From: Propionicimonas paludicola
Lineage (GTDB): Bacteria; Actinomycetota; Actinomycetes; Propionibacteriales; Propionibacteriaceae
Reading direction: 5' to 3'
Length of the DNA: 64,000 nucleotides
Assembly (NCBI RefSeq): GCF_002563675.1
Contig: NZ_PDJC01000001.1
Coordinates: 1,798,001-1,862,000, forward strand
Shown: positions 7,971 through 16,667 of the stretch, one piece after another
Numbering within the stretch: position 1 is the first letter of the stretch
How the letters are laid out: every line of letters starts with the position of its first letter
Translations under genes and position numbers: made by a program
The notes under the pieces: generated by a model
What the model was told of the DNA's origin: nothing
Database searches by the model: none
The model's input: the letters and a program-made list of their open reading frames with translations, nothing else

Positions 7971-9536
7971 TCATTCGAGTTCAGAGCGAGAATCACCAAC
8001 AGACGGGCCAGCTCCATCCCGAACCCAGTGTGCCCGCTGCTTCGGGAGCGTCCGACCCTTGAAGAAGGCGGGGGCCTTGATCCGCCAGGCGAGCATCAGG
8101 GGAATGGCCAGCGCCATTCCGAGGACGCCGACGATGAACACCGTGCCGACGCCCATCACTGAGCTGCCGGAGCCGTACTCGGGGTCCATCATGTTGCCGG
8201 CCTCGACGACCAGGACGTAGCCGAGAACGACCACCGCAATCGCCGGCAGAATCACCTGACCGAAGGCCGTCCGCACCGAGGCGAACGCCGTCCGGTGGAA
8301 GTACACCACCGACGACAGCGACGCGACGATGTAGTACACGCAGATCGAGATGCCGACGCTGTAGACCGAGTCGGCCACGATCGAGTCGCTGGTCAGGCTC
8401 AGGCCCAGGTAGATCGCCAAGGTCAGCAGGCCCATGGCCCAGGTGGCCACCTTGGGGGCCGCGGTGGCCTCGTCCACGCTGGCGAAGCGCTTGGGCAGCG
8501 CCTTGTAGCTGGCCATGGCCAGCAGGTTGCGGGCGGTCGGCATCACCGTCGACATGGTGGCCGAGAACGCCGACACCGCGATGATCAGGGCCGCGACAAC
8601 CGCACCCCAGGTCCCGACCGCGGCCGTGGCCATCGAGCCGAACACGTCGTCGATGTTGTCGGGATGGGTGAGGCTGAGCGGGTCGGTCTCGTCGATCCCG
8701 GCGTAGGCCAGGGCCGCGACCGCGAAGACCACGTACGTGACCAGGATGATCGTCATTGAGATCACGCCGGTACGTCCGGCCTGCTTCGCGTTGCCGCCGG
8801 ACTCCTCCGACATGGCCAGGGACGCATCGAAGCCCCAGAAGATGAACAGCGCCACCAGGAAGCCGCCCATCATGGCGTCGTAGCCGTTGATGGCCAGCGG
8901 GTTGAACCACTCCCAGGAGAACGGCTCGGCGGTCGGGGCGGCATTGCCGCTGAGCACGGCGGCCACCATGATCAGGGCGAACACGATCAGTCCGCCGTAC
9001 TGGACGATGGTCAGCAGCAGCGTGGTGCGCGACGACTCCTCCGCACCCCGGGCCACCAGCCAGGTGGTCAGCAGGATGAACGCCGCACCGATCGCCGCTC
9101 GCAGCAGGATCGGCGGGTCCTCCAGCCCAGCGACCGTGACTACGGCATTCACCGTCACCTCGGCCGCGCCGACCCCGGCCAGCGTGCTGGACAAGAACAG
9201 CCCCCAGCCACCGATCCAGCCGGTGTAGGGGCCGATCGCCATCGAGCCCCAGGTGAACACGGTGCCGGAGTCCGGCGCCACCTCGGTCATGTGCTTGTAG
9301 GCCAGCGCCACGAAGAACATCGGGATCACCGAGATCAGGAAGATGATCGGCAACTGGTAGCCGGACGCGGCCGCACCCCAGCCCAGCGCGCCGGTCAGCG
9401 AGTAGGCCGGCGCCGTGGCCGCCAGCCCGATTGACACGGCCGCAACCAGGGACACCGAACCCTTGCGTAACCCCTTGTCAACGAGCCCTTCGGCGTCGAT
9501 ATCGGCATGCTCGTGACTGTGGACAGCGCCGTCCAT
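7971..9536 (-). CDS. APC family amino acid permease
   Basis: 521 residues with about twelve membrane helices. The N-terminal AATAPAYSLTGALG is the family's helix-1 substrate loop, followed by the conserved stretch VAPDSGTVFTWGS (helix 3 entrance) and IGGWGLF. It imports an amino acid or amine by proton symport or exchange in the cytoplasmic membrane; the substrate is not predictable. The ATG at 9536 follows GAAGAGG at the correct distance, so the open frame further upstream is not used. The gene shares its strand with the fix/cai-like operon, but two hairpins (9711-9780) separate them, so it is probably transcribed independently. Confidence 0.9.
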   Translation of the reverse strand: MDGAVHSHEHADIDAEGLVDKGLRKGSVSLVAAVSIGLAATAPAYSLTGALGWGAAASGYQLPIIFLISVIPMFFVALAYKHMTEVAPDSGTVFTWGSMAIGPYTGWIGGWGLFLSSTLAGVGAAEVTVNAVVTVAGLEDPPILLRAAIGAAFILLTTWLVARGAEESSRTTLLLTIVQYGGLIVFALIMVAAVLSGNAAPTAEPFSWEWFNPLAINGYDAMMGGFLVALFIFWGFDASLAMSEESGGNAKQAGRTGVISMTIILVTYVVFAVAALAYAGIDETDPLSLTHPDNIDDVFGSMATAAVGTWGAVVAALIIAVSAFSATMSTVMPTARNLLAMASYKALPKRFASVDEATAAPKVATWAMGLLTLAIYLGLSLTSDSIVADSVYSVGISICVYYIVASLSSVVYFHRTAFASVRTAFGQVILPAIAVVVLGYVLVVEAGNMMDPEYGSGSSVMGVGTVFIVGVLGMALAIPLMLAWRIKAPAFFKGRTLPKQRAHWVRDGAGPSVGDSRSELE

Positions 9537-9710
9537 GGTGACCTCTTCGGGAGTGTGGGTCAGTACAACAGTGGCGGCGAGCATATCCCCCAAATGAATG
9601 CCGTTGGGTAGGGATTTCCCATTTATCTCACCACTCATTCATCGGGATTGGCCTCCCGGTCCGCTCCCCATGGGTCCGCGGCTCACGACCAACCGGGGCC
9701 GGACGCAGAA

Positions 9711-9752
9711 GAGCCAGGTTGGAGGCCACCCCGCGGGCCCCCAACCTGGCTC
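9711..9752 (-). terminator. 12-bp stem-loop ending the fix/cai-like operon
   Basis: GAGCCAGGTTGG (9711-9722) is perfectly complementary to 9741-9752. On the minus strand the stem is followed by CTTCTG, a weak T-rich tail. It lies 33 bases beyond the fixB stop codon. Confidence 0.7.
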
Positions 9753-9755
9753 AGT

Positions 9756-9780
9756 GGTGGACGTGACGCAGACGTCCACC
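9756..9780 (-). terminator. 9-bp stem-loop, first of two hairpins after fixB
   Basis: GGTGGACGT (9756-9764) pairs with ACGTCCACC (9772-9780), loop of seven. It starts five bases after the fixB stop and precedes the larger hairpin, giving a tandem terminator. Confidence 0.6.
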
Positions 9781-9784
9781 AGCC

Positions 9785-10702
9785 TCAGGCGAGCTTGTCG
9801 AGCAGCTCCGGCAGCATCGCCTCGAGGTCGGCAACCAGGCCAAGATCGCAATGACCGAAGATCGGCGCATTCTTGTCCTTGTTGATGGCCACAATCGCCT
9901 TCGAACCGTTCACGCCCACCAGGTGCTGCACCTGGCCGGAAATGCCCAGCGCCAGATACACCTTCGGTGAGATCACCGCGCCGGAGACCCCCAGATAGCG
10001 GTTCTTGGGCAGCCAGCCCAGCCCTTCGGCGATCGGACGGCTGCACGCCAGCTCACCGCCGAGCTTGCGGGCAAGTTCGGCGGCCCGGGCCACGTTCTCC
10101 ACCGAGCCGATCCCCCGGCCCACGCCGACCACGACCTCGGCCACGCCGAGATCCACACTCTCCTCGGCCAGCGGCGCCCGCGACATCAGCCGAATCGGGC
10201 CGGACGCCACCGCGGCGTCGATGGTGGTCACCGATCCGCCGCCGACCGGGGCGGCCGGGGCGAACAGTCCAGGGCCCACGATGGCGATCACCGATGGCGC
10301 CACCGAGGCCTGCTCGGTCGCTCCGCCGTAGCGGACCAGCCCGAACTCGAAGCCGGCCTCGGCCTCAGCCAGGGAGGCCACATCGCTGGCCACCGGCATC
10401 CCGGTCGCCACCGACAGCCGTCCGGCCAACGCCCGGACCCGCTTGCCGGCCCGCAGCAGCACCAGCTCCGGCTGCAGGGCCGTGATCTCCTCGATCAGCA
10501 CCGGCCAGCAGTCGTCCAGCCACACGTCCTCGGAGATCTCCAGCAGGCGTACCGCCACCCCGAGTTCGGCCACCGCGCACGCCTGGTCGGCCGACCCGAC
10601 CACCACCGCGATCACCTCTTCGGCAAGGGCGGACGCCCCTGCGCACAACTCCGCGTAGCCCCCGACCGACTCGCCGTAGACAACGGCTCGCTTCGCCTTC
10701 AC
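9785..10702 (-). CDS. fixB: Electron transfer flavoprotein alpha subunit (FixB-like)
   Basis: 305 residues. The C-terminal FAD-binding domain is clear: GVGRGIGSVENV, then LGVSGAVISPKVYLALGISG, then NGSKAIVAINKD, which are the ETF-alpha/FixB signatures. With FixA it forms the heterodimer that carries electrons between the FixCX membrane dehydrogenase and an acyl-CoA reductase. The GTG start overlaps the fixA stop codon by four bases (GTGA), implying a 1:1 stoichiometry through coupled translation. It is the last gene of the 13-gene operon. Confidence 0.92.
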   Translation of the reverse strand: MKAKRAVVYGESVGGYAELCAGASALAEEVIAVVVGSADQACAVAELGVAVRLLEISEDVWLDDCWPVLIEEITALQPELVLLRAGKRVRALAGRLSVATGMPVASDVASLAEAEAGFEFGLVRYGGATEQASVAPSVIAIVGPGLFAPAAPVGGGSVTTIDAAVASGPIRLMSRAPLAEESVDLGVAEVVVGVGRGIGSVENVARAAELARKLGGELACSRPIAEGLGWLPKNRYLGVSGAVISPKVYLALGISGQVQHLVGVNGSKAIVAINKDKNAPIFGHCDLGLVADLEAMLPELLDKLA

Positions 10703-11469
10703 TTGGCATCCTTCCCGATCAGCCGACGCAGAGCGTCGAAGAACTCCTGCTGCTGAGCCGCCTCATACACGGCTCCGGCCCGCTGCCGGGACTCCGGCGC
10801 GCGCTCCGGCCCGGCCACCCTAGCCGGTCCGGAGCACGCCACTCCCAGGTCGGCCAGCGACCAGTCGGTCGCCGGCTTCTTGCCGGCCCCGAGGATGTCC
10901 TTCATCGTCGGGATCCTGGGCGAGTTCAGGTCCGAGGTCACCGAGAGCACCGCCGGCAGCGGCACTGCCAGCGTCTCGACCACCCCGTCCAGAGTCCGCT
11001 CGACCACCAGGCCGTCCGCGGAGACCTCGATCTTGCTGACCGCGTTCAGGTACGGCAGCCCGAGCCGGGCCGCCAGCTGCGCGCCCACCTGCTGCGCATA
11101 GCGATCCGCCGAGCCCTCACCGCACACGACCAAGTCGACGCCCTCGACCCGTCCGACGGCCGCAGCCAGGACTTCGGCGGTGACGCCGGCGTCGGCCGTG
11201 GTCAGGCTCGGATCGACCACCGAGGTCAGCGCGCTCACGCCGCGGGACAGGACGCTCTTGCGCAGCTTGGAGTCACGAACCTCCTCGCCACCCACGGTCA
11301 GCGCCACCAGCTCACCGCCATCGGCGGCCAGCTGCGCGCCGGCCTCGATGGCATTGAGGTCGTAGTCACCGACCCGCAGGCCGCAGGCGTCGAGGGTGAC
11401 CGTCCGGTCGGGCGCGACCACGAGGTCACGCTCGTCCCGGACGACCTTGAAACAGGCAACGATCTTCAT
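10699..11469 (-). CDS. fixA: Electron transfer flavoprotein beta subunit (FixA-like)
   Basis: 256 residues: MKIVACFKVVRDE at the N terminus, the ETF-beta nucleotide segment GVDLVVCGEGSADRYAQQVG (about 110-130), and SPRIPTMKDILGAGKKP near the C terminus. The ATG at 11469 follows GGTGGGAG and overlaps the preceding MFS stop by one base; a longer open frame upstream runs antiparallel in another gene and is not real. Separation of fixAB from fixCX by nine genes differs from E. coli, where fixABCX is contiguous. Confidence 0.92.
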   Translation of the reverse strand: MKIVACFKVVRDERDLVVAPDRTVTLDACGLRVGDYDLNAIEAGAQLAADGGELVALTVGGEEVRDSKLRKSVLSRGVSALTSVVDPSLTTADAGVTAEVLAAAVGRVEGVDLVVCGEGSADRYAQQVGAQLAARLGLPYLNAVSKIEVSADGLVVERTLDGVVETLAVPLPAVLSVTSDLNSPRIPTMKDILGAGKKPATDWSLADLGVACSGPARVAGPERAPESRQRAGAVYEAAQQQEFFDALRRLIGKDAK

Positions 11470-12752
11470 CAAACTCCCACCTTGGTTGTCAGGTCTCGGT
11501 CCTTCGGCACCCAGGCGCCTCGGGACAGGTTCACCGCAGGCACGATCAGCACCGCAGCAAGCAGGTAGAGCCCGATCACCAGGTAGAAGCACCAGGCGAA
11601 GGAGCCGGTCAGGTCGACGATGCGTCCGTAGATCAGGAACGACAGCGAGGTGGCCAAGAAGATGCCGGTGGACACCCACGAGTAGATCTCGGCGTAGTTC
11701 AGGCTCCCGAAACAGTTGCGCACCAGCAGCGGGACGATCACGGTCAGGCCGGCATAGCCCACCCCGAAGATCACCATGCCCAGGTAGAACAGCCACACGT
11801 CGGTGGCCAGATAGGCCAGCAGCATGCCGAGGGCTCCGCACAGCATGGCTGCGATCGAGGTCGGCTTCACGCCGATCCGGTCAGCCAGCCAGCCGAGCAC
11901 CAGCTTGCCGATGGTGCCGCCGATCATGACGATCGAGACCGCCATCGCCCCGGCCGCTGCGCCGAGCGGGCTCTTGGCCGTGTAGGCCGGCACCTGCTGG
12001 AAGAAGGCCGCCGTCATCACGATGATGGCCGCGATCAGGATCACCAGGTAGAGCCCTGGGCTGGCCAATGCCTGCGCGCGGGTGGCACCTTCGCCACCGC
12101 GGACGGCATCGGACGGCTCGTTGCCGGACGGTGCCTCATCGGCGCCGTAGGGCTTGAGTCCCATCTTCTCGGGGCTGTCCCGGACGAACAGGAAGGTGAG
12201 CACCACCGAAATCACGGTGGCCACCAGGCAGATCACCAGCCGCGAGTACTGCCAGCCGTGCGAGGTGATCAGGGCCTGAGTGATCGGGCTGGTCAGGGCG
12301 GCCAGCACGCTGAGGACGGCCGCGGTGAGCCCCAAGGCGAGGCCGTTGCTCTTGTGGAACCAGCGGTTCACCAGCACCGGGGCTGCCAGGTACATGAAGA
12401 AGGCGCACGTCACGCCGTAGATGACGCCGTAGAGGTTCCACTGCCACAACTGCGTGGCGTAGGCGGTGGCAGCCGAGGAGAGGCCGAAGATCACCGACGT
12501 GATGGTGAGGATCACCCGCGGCGAGTACCGGGCGAACATCCGTCCGGCGATCGGGGTGCACACGGCAGCCACCAAGGGCTGCAGGGTGCGGTACATGGTG
12601 GTGCTGGTCTGGTCCCAGCCGAACTCGGTCATCACCGGCGCCACGAACAGCCCGGCGGTGTTTCCGATCATCCCCACCGGGATCGAGTAACAACCAATGC
12701 AGCCCAGCAGAACCAGCCAGGGCCACCAACTGCGCGAAGACGTACTGGTCAT
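11469..12752 (-). CDS. MFS transporter, second of a tandem pair
   Basis: 427 residues, twelve predicted membrane helices with a longer cytoplasmic loop in the middle (GLKPYGADEAPSG). It is a paralogue of the adjacent carrier: both have GCIGxYxIPVG in helix 1 and an RxLQPxVAAxCTP segment in helix 2. Proteins of this type (OFA-like or BaiG-like) move small carboxylates, often by exchange. The ATG at 12752 has GGAAAG nine bases upstream. As part of the operon it probably imports the substrate or exports the reduced product; a pair could divide those tasks. Confidence 0.85.
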   Translation of the reverse strand: MTSTSSRSWWPWLVLLGCIGCYSIPVGMIGNTAGLFVAPVMTEFGWDQTSTTMYRTLQPLVAAVCTPIAGRMFARYSPRVILTITSVIFGLSSAATAYATQLWQWNLYGVIYGVTCAFFMYLAAPVLVNRWFHKSNGLALGLTAAVLSVLAALTSPITQALITSHGWQYSRLVICLVATVISVVLTFLFVRDSPEKMGLKPYGADEAPSGNEPSDAVRGGEGATRAQALASPGLYLVILIAAIIVMTAAFFQQVPAYTAKSPLGAAAGAMAVSIVMIGGTIGKLVLGWLADRIGVKPTSIAAMLCGALGMLLAYLATDVWLFYLGMVIFGVGYAGLTVIVPLLVRNCFGSLNYAEIYSWVSTGIFLATSLSFLIYGRIVDLTGSFAWCFYLVIGLYLLAAVLIVPAVNLSRGAWVPKDRDLTTKVGV

Positions 12753-12775
12753 TGAAGTCGCTTTCCGCGTCCCCT

Positions 12776-12803
12776 GCTGGGACGGCCCGTTGGCCGTCCC
12801 AGC
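12776..12803 (-). other. Intercistronic 12-bp stem-loop between the two MFS genes
   Basis: GCTGGGACGGCC (12776-12787) is perfectly complementary to 12792-12803 with a four-base loop (CGTT). It fills most of the 61-base gap between two co-transcribed genes. It has no T-tract on the transcribed strand, so partial attenuation or protection of a processed mRNA end is likelier than full termination. Confidence 0.6.
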
Positions 12804-12813
12804 AAGCAACGAC

Positions 12814-14109
12814 TCAGGCCTTGGCCCAGCTCTTGCGAGCGTTCTTGACGATGATCGGGATGAACACCGCGGTCAGCACGTACATGACGATGACCAGGAT
12901 GAACGCAGCGTCAAACTTCTTGGTGAGGTCGAAGATCTGCGCGTAGATGAGCGCGGCCGCACCACTGAAGATGAAGATGCCGGTGGAGACCCACTGGTAG
13001 ATGTCGGAGTAGTTCGCCGTCCCGAAACCTTCGCGGGCCAGCATCGGAGCCACCACAGTCAGCGCCGCGAAGCCGATGCCGAAGATGCCCATGCCGATGT
13101 AGAACACCGTCACGTTGGCTCCGGAGAAGAAGGCCATGGCCACACCGAGTGCACCGCACAGCGCGGCGAAGACGCCGGTGGCCATGCTGCCGATCTTGTC
13201 GCTCATCCAGCCGAGCAGGAACTTGCCGATGGTCGAGCCGATCATCACGATCGAGACGGCCAGGGCACCGGCGGCGGCACCCAGCGGGCCGGTCGCCGCG
13301 AACGACGGGATCTGCTGGAAGAAGGCCGCGCAGAGCACGAAGAAGCCGGCCACCAGGATCAGCAGGTAGAACGAGAACGAGCGACGCGCCTGGTCGAGGG
13401 TGGCGCCGTCCTGAACCGAGGCCCCCGGGGCATCGGACGAGGCCGCGGACTGCGCCTCTGCGCCGTAGGGAAGCACGCCCATGCTGGCCGGATCGCGGCG
13501 GACGAACAGTGCGGTCAGGATCGTCGGGATGACGGTGATGATGATGCCGAACACCAGGCGGGCCGAGCGCCAGCCGCTGGTGGCGATCATCGACTGTGCC
13601 CACGGGCTGCACAGGGCGGCGATCAGGCTCAAGGTGGCACCGGCGACGCCGAGGGCGACCCCGGCTCCCTTACGGAACCAGGCGTTGATCAGGGTCGGAA
13701 CCGCGAAGAACATGAAGAACGAGCAGCAGATGCCGTAGATGACGCCGTAGGCGTGCCACTCCCAGGGCTGGGTGGCGTAGGCCGTCCAGATGGTCGCCAG
13801 ACCGTACAGCGCGGCGGTGATGGTGAGCACCCAGCGCGGGTTGTACTTGGCCATGATCTTGGCGGCGAAAGGCGTGCACAGCGCGGCAACCCAGGGCTGC
13901 AGGGTCATGTACAAGGAGGCGGTGGTGCGATCCCACCCGGTCTCCTTCATCACCGGGGTGAGGAAGACGCCCGAGGTGTTACCCACCACTCCGACCGGAA
14001 TGGCGTAGAAGCCGATACAGGCGACGACGATCAGCCAGGCATAGTTCGAGCCCAAACCGGTCTTCGGAGCCAGCGGGGCGAGGTTGCCCGGCGTGGCGTT
14101 GGTTGTCAT
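12814..14109 (-). CDS. MFS transporter, first of a tandem pair
   Basis: 431 residues, twelve helices, with the same signature as its downstream paralogue (IGFYAIPVGVVGNTSG; YMTLQPWVAALCTPFA). The cytoplasmic central loop carries DPASMGVLPYGAE, similar to MGLKPYGADE of the partner. The ATG at 14109 is preceded by AGAGAGG. Substrate unknown; by context a carboxylic acid handled by the CoA enzymes of the operon. It most likely arose with its partner by tandem duplication. Confidence 0.85.
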   Translation of the reverse strand: MTTNATPGNLAPLAPKTGLGSNYAWLIVVACIGFYAIPVGVVGNTSGVFLTPVMKETGWDRTTASLYMTLQPWVAALCTPFAAKIMAKYNPRWVLTITAALYGLATIWTAYATQPWEWHAYGVIYGICCSFFMFFAVPTLINAWFRKGAGVALGVAGATLSLIAALCSPWAQSMIATSGWRSARLVFGIIITVIPTILTALFVRRDPASMGVLPYGAEAQSAASSDAPGASVQDGATLDQARRSFSFYLLILVAGFFVLCAAFFQQIPSFAATGPLGAAAGALAVSIVMIGSTIGKFLLGWMSDKIGSMATGVFAALCGALGVAMAFFSGANVTVFYIGMGIFGIGFAALTVVAPMLAREGFGTANYSDIYQWVSTGIFIFSGAAALIYAQIFDLTKKFDAAFILVIVMYVLTAVFIPIIVKNARKSWAKA

Positions 14110-14141
14110 TTTGACCTCTCTGTCAGGTGACGGTTGTGGCG

Positions 14142-15359
14142 CTATTTCGCGCCGTTGTTGAGGATTCCGAGCTGGTAGAGCTCGTCGATGTGCTCGTCGC
14201 TGAAGCCGTGCTCAGTCAGCACCGAGCGGGTGTCGAAGTCGTACGGGGCACCACCGCGCACCGTCCGACTCGGGTTGTTGGCGAATCTCGGCACCGGAGT
14301 GGCACCGAGCATCTCTTCGCCGGTTTGGATGTCCTGCCAGCTCTCAAACACCCCGCGCTGCTGGTAATGGGAGTTCTCGAGCATCATCTGGTAGGTCATG
14401 ATCGGGCTGAGCGCGACGCCCATCGGAGCGAAAGTCGCTTCGACTTCGGCCACCGTGTGGTCCAGGCAGAACTGGTCCAGCTTCTCGGTGAACTTGCGAG
14501 CCCGTTCGGGGAAGTTGCGGGTGATCGACTGGATCGTGCCCTGGAAGTCCGGGTCATCGCCCAGGCCGAAGAACTCGATCATGCCGCGGACAGCCTTGGC
14601 GCCGCCGACCGCGATGAAGATCCAGCCGTCGCGGCACTGCTGAGTGCCCTGACAAGCACCGACGGTGTCGAGGTTGCCCATCCGGGGAGCCTGCTTGCCC
14701 TTGTTGAGTCCGTCGGTCAGGTAGGACGCCTGGAGCCGGACGATCGACTCGAACTGGGCCACGTCGATGCTCTCGCCGACCCCGGTCTCCCGGGCCCGGA
14801 TCACCGCGGCCAGCGACGACCAGGCGCCGAACAGGCCGGCGATGAAGTCACCGGTGTAGGGCTTGGTCACGTAGGGCGGCAGCGGATCGGGGAAGCCGTT
14901 GATGGCCATGTAGCCGCTGAACGCCTGGCCGATCGAGTCGAAGGAGGCCCGCCGCAGGTAGCCCGGGTCGCCGGTCTGGCCGAAGCCGGAGACGTGGACG
15001 ATGACCAGATCCGGCTTGACCTGCCACAGCACCTCGTCGGTCAGCCCCCAGGACGCCCAGGTGCCGCCGCGGGAGGACTCCACCAGCATGTCGGCGTCGG
15101 CGAGCAGCCGGAACAGCACCTCCTTGCCCTGCGGGGTCGGGATGTTCAGGGTCATCGAGCGCTGGTTGCGCCGCTCCATGGACCACGACTGCGGCCACAG
15201 CCGGTACATGTCGGGCACCAGGGTGCTCTCCACCTGGATCACGTCGGCACCCTGCTCGGCGAACAGCTCGCACATGAACGGGCCGGCGACCACCGAGGAG
15301 GCGTTGATCACCTTCAGGTTCTGCAGGTTTCCGAACTTCGGAGGGGGCAAGGGGCTCAT
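14142..15359 (-). CDS. Family III CoA transferase, CaiB-like (copy 2)
   Basis: 405 residues, the same length as E. coli CaiB. N-terminal PKFGNLQNLKV, the AGPFMCELFAEQGADVIQVE nucleotide segment (about 25-44), HVSGFGQTGDPGY (122-134) and a catalytic aspartate at D171 (PYTGD) that matches CaiB D169. The enzyme moves CoA from a product thioester to the free substrate acid, avoiding ATP use on each turn. A diverged paralogue lies immediately upstream. The presence of two may mean a heterodimer or two substrates. Confidence 0.9.
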   Translation of the reverse strand: MSPLPPPKFGNLQNLKVINASSVVAGPFMCELFAEQGADVIQVESTLVPDMYRLWPQSWSMERRNQRSMTLNIPTPQGKEVLFRLLADADMLVESSRGGTWASWGLTDEVLWQVKPDLVIVHVSGFGQTGDPGYLRRASFDSIGQAFSGYMAINGFPDPLPPYVTKPYTGDFIAGLFGAWSSLAAVIRARETGVGESIDVAQFESIVRLQASYLTDGLNKGKQAPRMGNLDTVGACQGTQQCRDGWIFIAVGGAKAVRGMIEFFGLGDDPDFQGTIQSITRNFPERARKFTEKLDQFCLDHTVAEVEATFAPMGVALSPIMTYQMMLENSHYQQRGVFESWQDIQTGEEMLGATPVPRFANNPSRTVRGGAPYDFDTRSVLTEHGFSDEHIDELYQLGILNNGAK

Positions 15360-15413
15360 CGGCCTACCTCTGTTTCTGCTAGTGGATGTGGGTTTACGTG
15401 GGAACCGGACGGG

Positions 15414-16658
15414 TCAGCCGCCGGTGGTCTCGAAGTACTCTCGGCGGGTCAACTGGCCGGCCGCGTAGAGCTCGTCGCGCAGCTGCGCGGAGATCCCCAA
15501 GTCGGCCAGGATCTCGTCGTTGTCCATGCCCACGGTCGGGGCGCCGCGCCAGACCTGGCCGGGATAGCCGGCCACCTCGGGGACCACCTTCACGCCGGGG
15601 ATCCGGGTCTGTCCGTCGGTGGCCAGCCACTCGGTGATCACCTGACGGGCCACGTACTGCGGGTGAGTGCGGGCTGCCTCGTAATCCATCAGCCGCGAAC
15701 ACGGGATACCCGCCCCGGCCAGGATCTCCTCGACCTCGGCGGCGGTGTGCACGCTGAGGAACTCGGCGAAGGACGCCTCCAGCACCTGCGCAGCCACGGT
15801 ATCCACCGGGACGAAGGTGGAGCCGGTCGGGAACAGCTCGCTGCCGTAGTCGAGGTCGAGCAGGGCCAGCACCTTCGGCACCACCCCGGCTCCGAGCACC
15901 AGCACGTAGAGCTCTTCACCGTCGGCGGCCGTGTAGGTCCCGTACAGGGCGCAGATCCGGCTGCGGTTGCCTTCCTTGGTGTAGTCTAAGCCATAGCGGT
16001 AGTAGTCGGTCGGATAGTTGGCCTGCAGCCGCATCATCAGTTCGAACTGGGCGATGTCGAGGCTCTCGCCGCGTCCGGTCTGCTGGCGCTTCAGCAGCGC
16101 CGCATTGGCCATCCCGAAGGCGAACATGCCAGCCGCATAGTCGGCCGGGAACGGCATGGCCGGCGCGGACGGCTGTCCGGGCAACCCGTTCATCCGCATC
16201 ACGCAGCCGAACGCCTGCGCGATCGGGTCATAGCTGGCCCGGGACACATAGCTCGGGTCGCCGGTCTGGCCGAAGCCGGAGATGTGGGCGATCACCAAGC
16301 CGGGGTTGAGCTCCCACAGGGTCTGGTCGGAGTAGCCGATCTTGGCGAACCGGCCGCCCACCGAGGCCTCGACCAACACATCGGCGGTCTCGATCAGCCG
16401 GGCGAAGACCTCCCGTCCGGCGCCATGCACGTAGTCCAGCGACAGGCTGCGCATGTTGCGCCGGTCCTGTTGCCAGGCCCCGGAGCGGCGAGCCACCCGG
16501 GAGGAGTCGATCGCTTTGGGGTTCTCGATCCAGATCACCTCGGCGCCGTGCTCGGCGAACAGCTCACCGGCGAACGGGGCGGCCACCGAGAGCCCGATCA
16601 TGACCACCCGGTAGCCGTTGAGCAGGCCGAACTCCGGCTGGGAAAGACGTGCTGGCAT
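15414..16658 (-). CDS. Family III CoA transferase, CaiB-like (copy 1)
   Basis: 414 residues. PEFGLLNGYRVV, APFAGELFAEHGAEVIWIEN (27-46; very close to CaiB) and HISGFGQTGDPSY are present, with the catalytic aspartate at D173 (FPAD). Near the C terminus GYPGQVWRGAPTVGMDNDEIL also matches CaiB. This copy is the more CaiB-like of the two. It lies 9 bases downstream of the TIGR03084-type gene in the operon. Confidence 0.9.
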   Translation of the reverse strand: MPARLSQPEFGLLNGYRVVMIGLSVAAPFAGELFAEHGAEVIWIENPKAIDSSRVARRSGAWQQDRRNMRSLSLDYVHGAGREVFARLIETADVLVEASVGGRFAKIGYSDQTLWELNPGLVIAHISGFGQTGDPSYVSRASYDPIAQAFGCVMRMNGLPGQPSAPAMPFPADYAAGMFAFGMANAALLKRQQTGRGESLDIAQFELMMRLQANYPTDYYRYGLDYTKEGNRSRICALYGTYTAADGEELYVLVLGAGVVPKVLALLDLDYGSELFPTGSTFVPVDTVAAQVLEASFAEFLSVHTAAEVEEILAGAGIPCSRLMDYEAARTHPQYVARQVITEWLATDGQTRIPGVKVVPEVAGYPGQVWRGAPTVGMDNDEILADLGISAQLRDELYAAGQLTRREYFETTGG

Positions 16659-16667
16659 CGTCGTCCC

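Noticed and set aside
10699-11841. FixA starting far upstream at 11841
   Set aside because: The extra 124 codons lie antisense within the MFS gene and do not resemble ETF; ATG 11469 with GGTGGGAG is the proper start.
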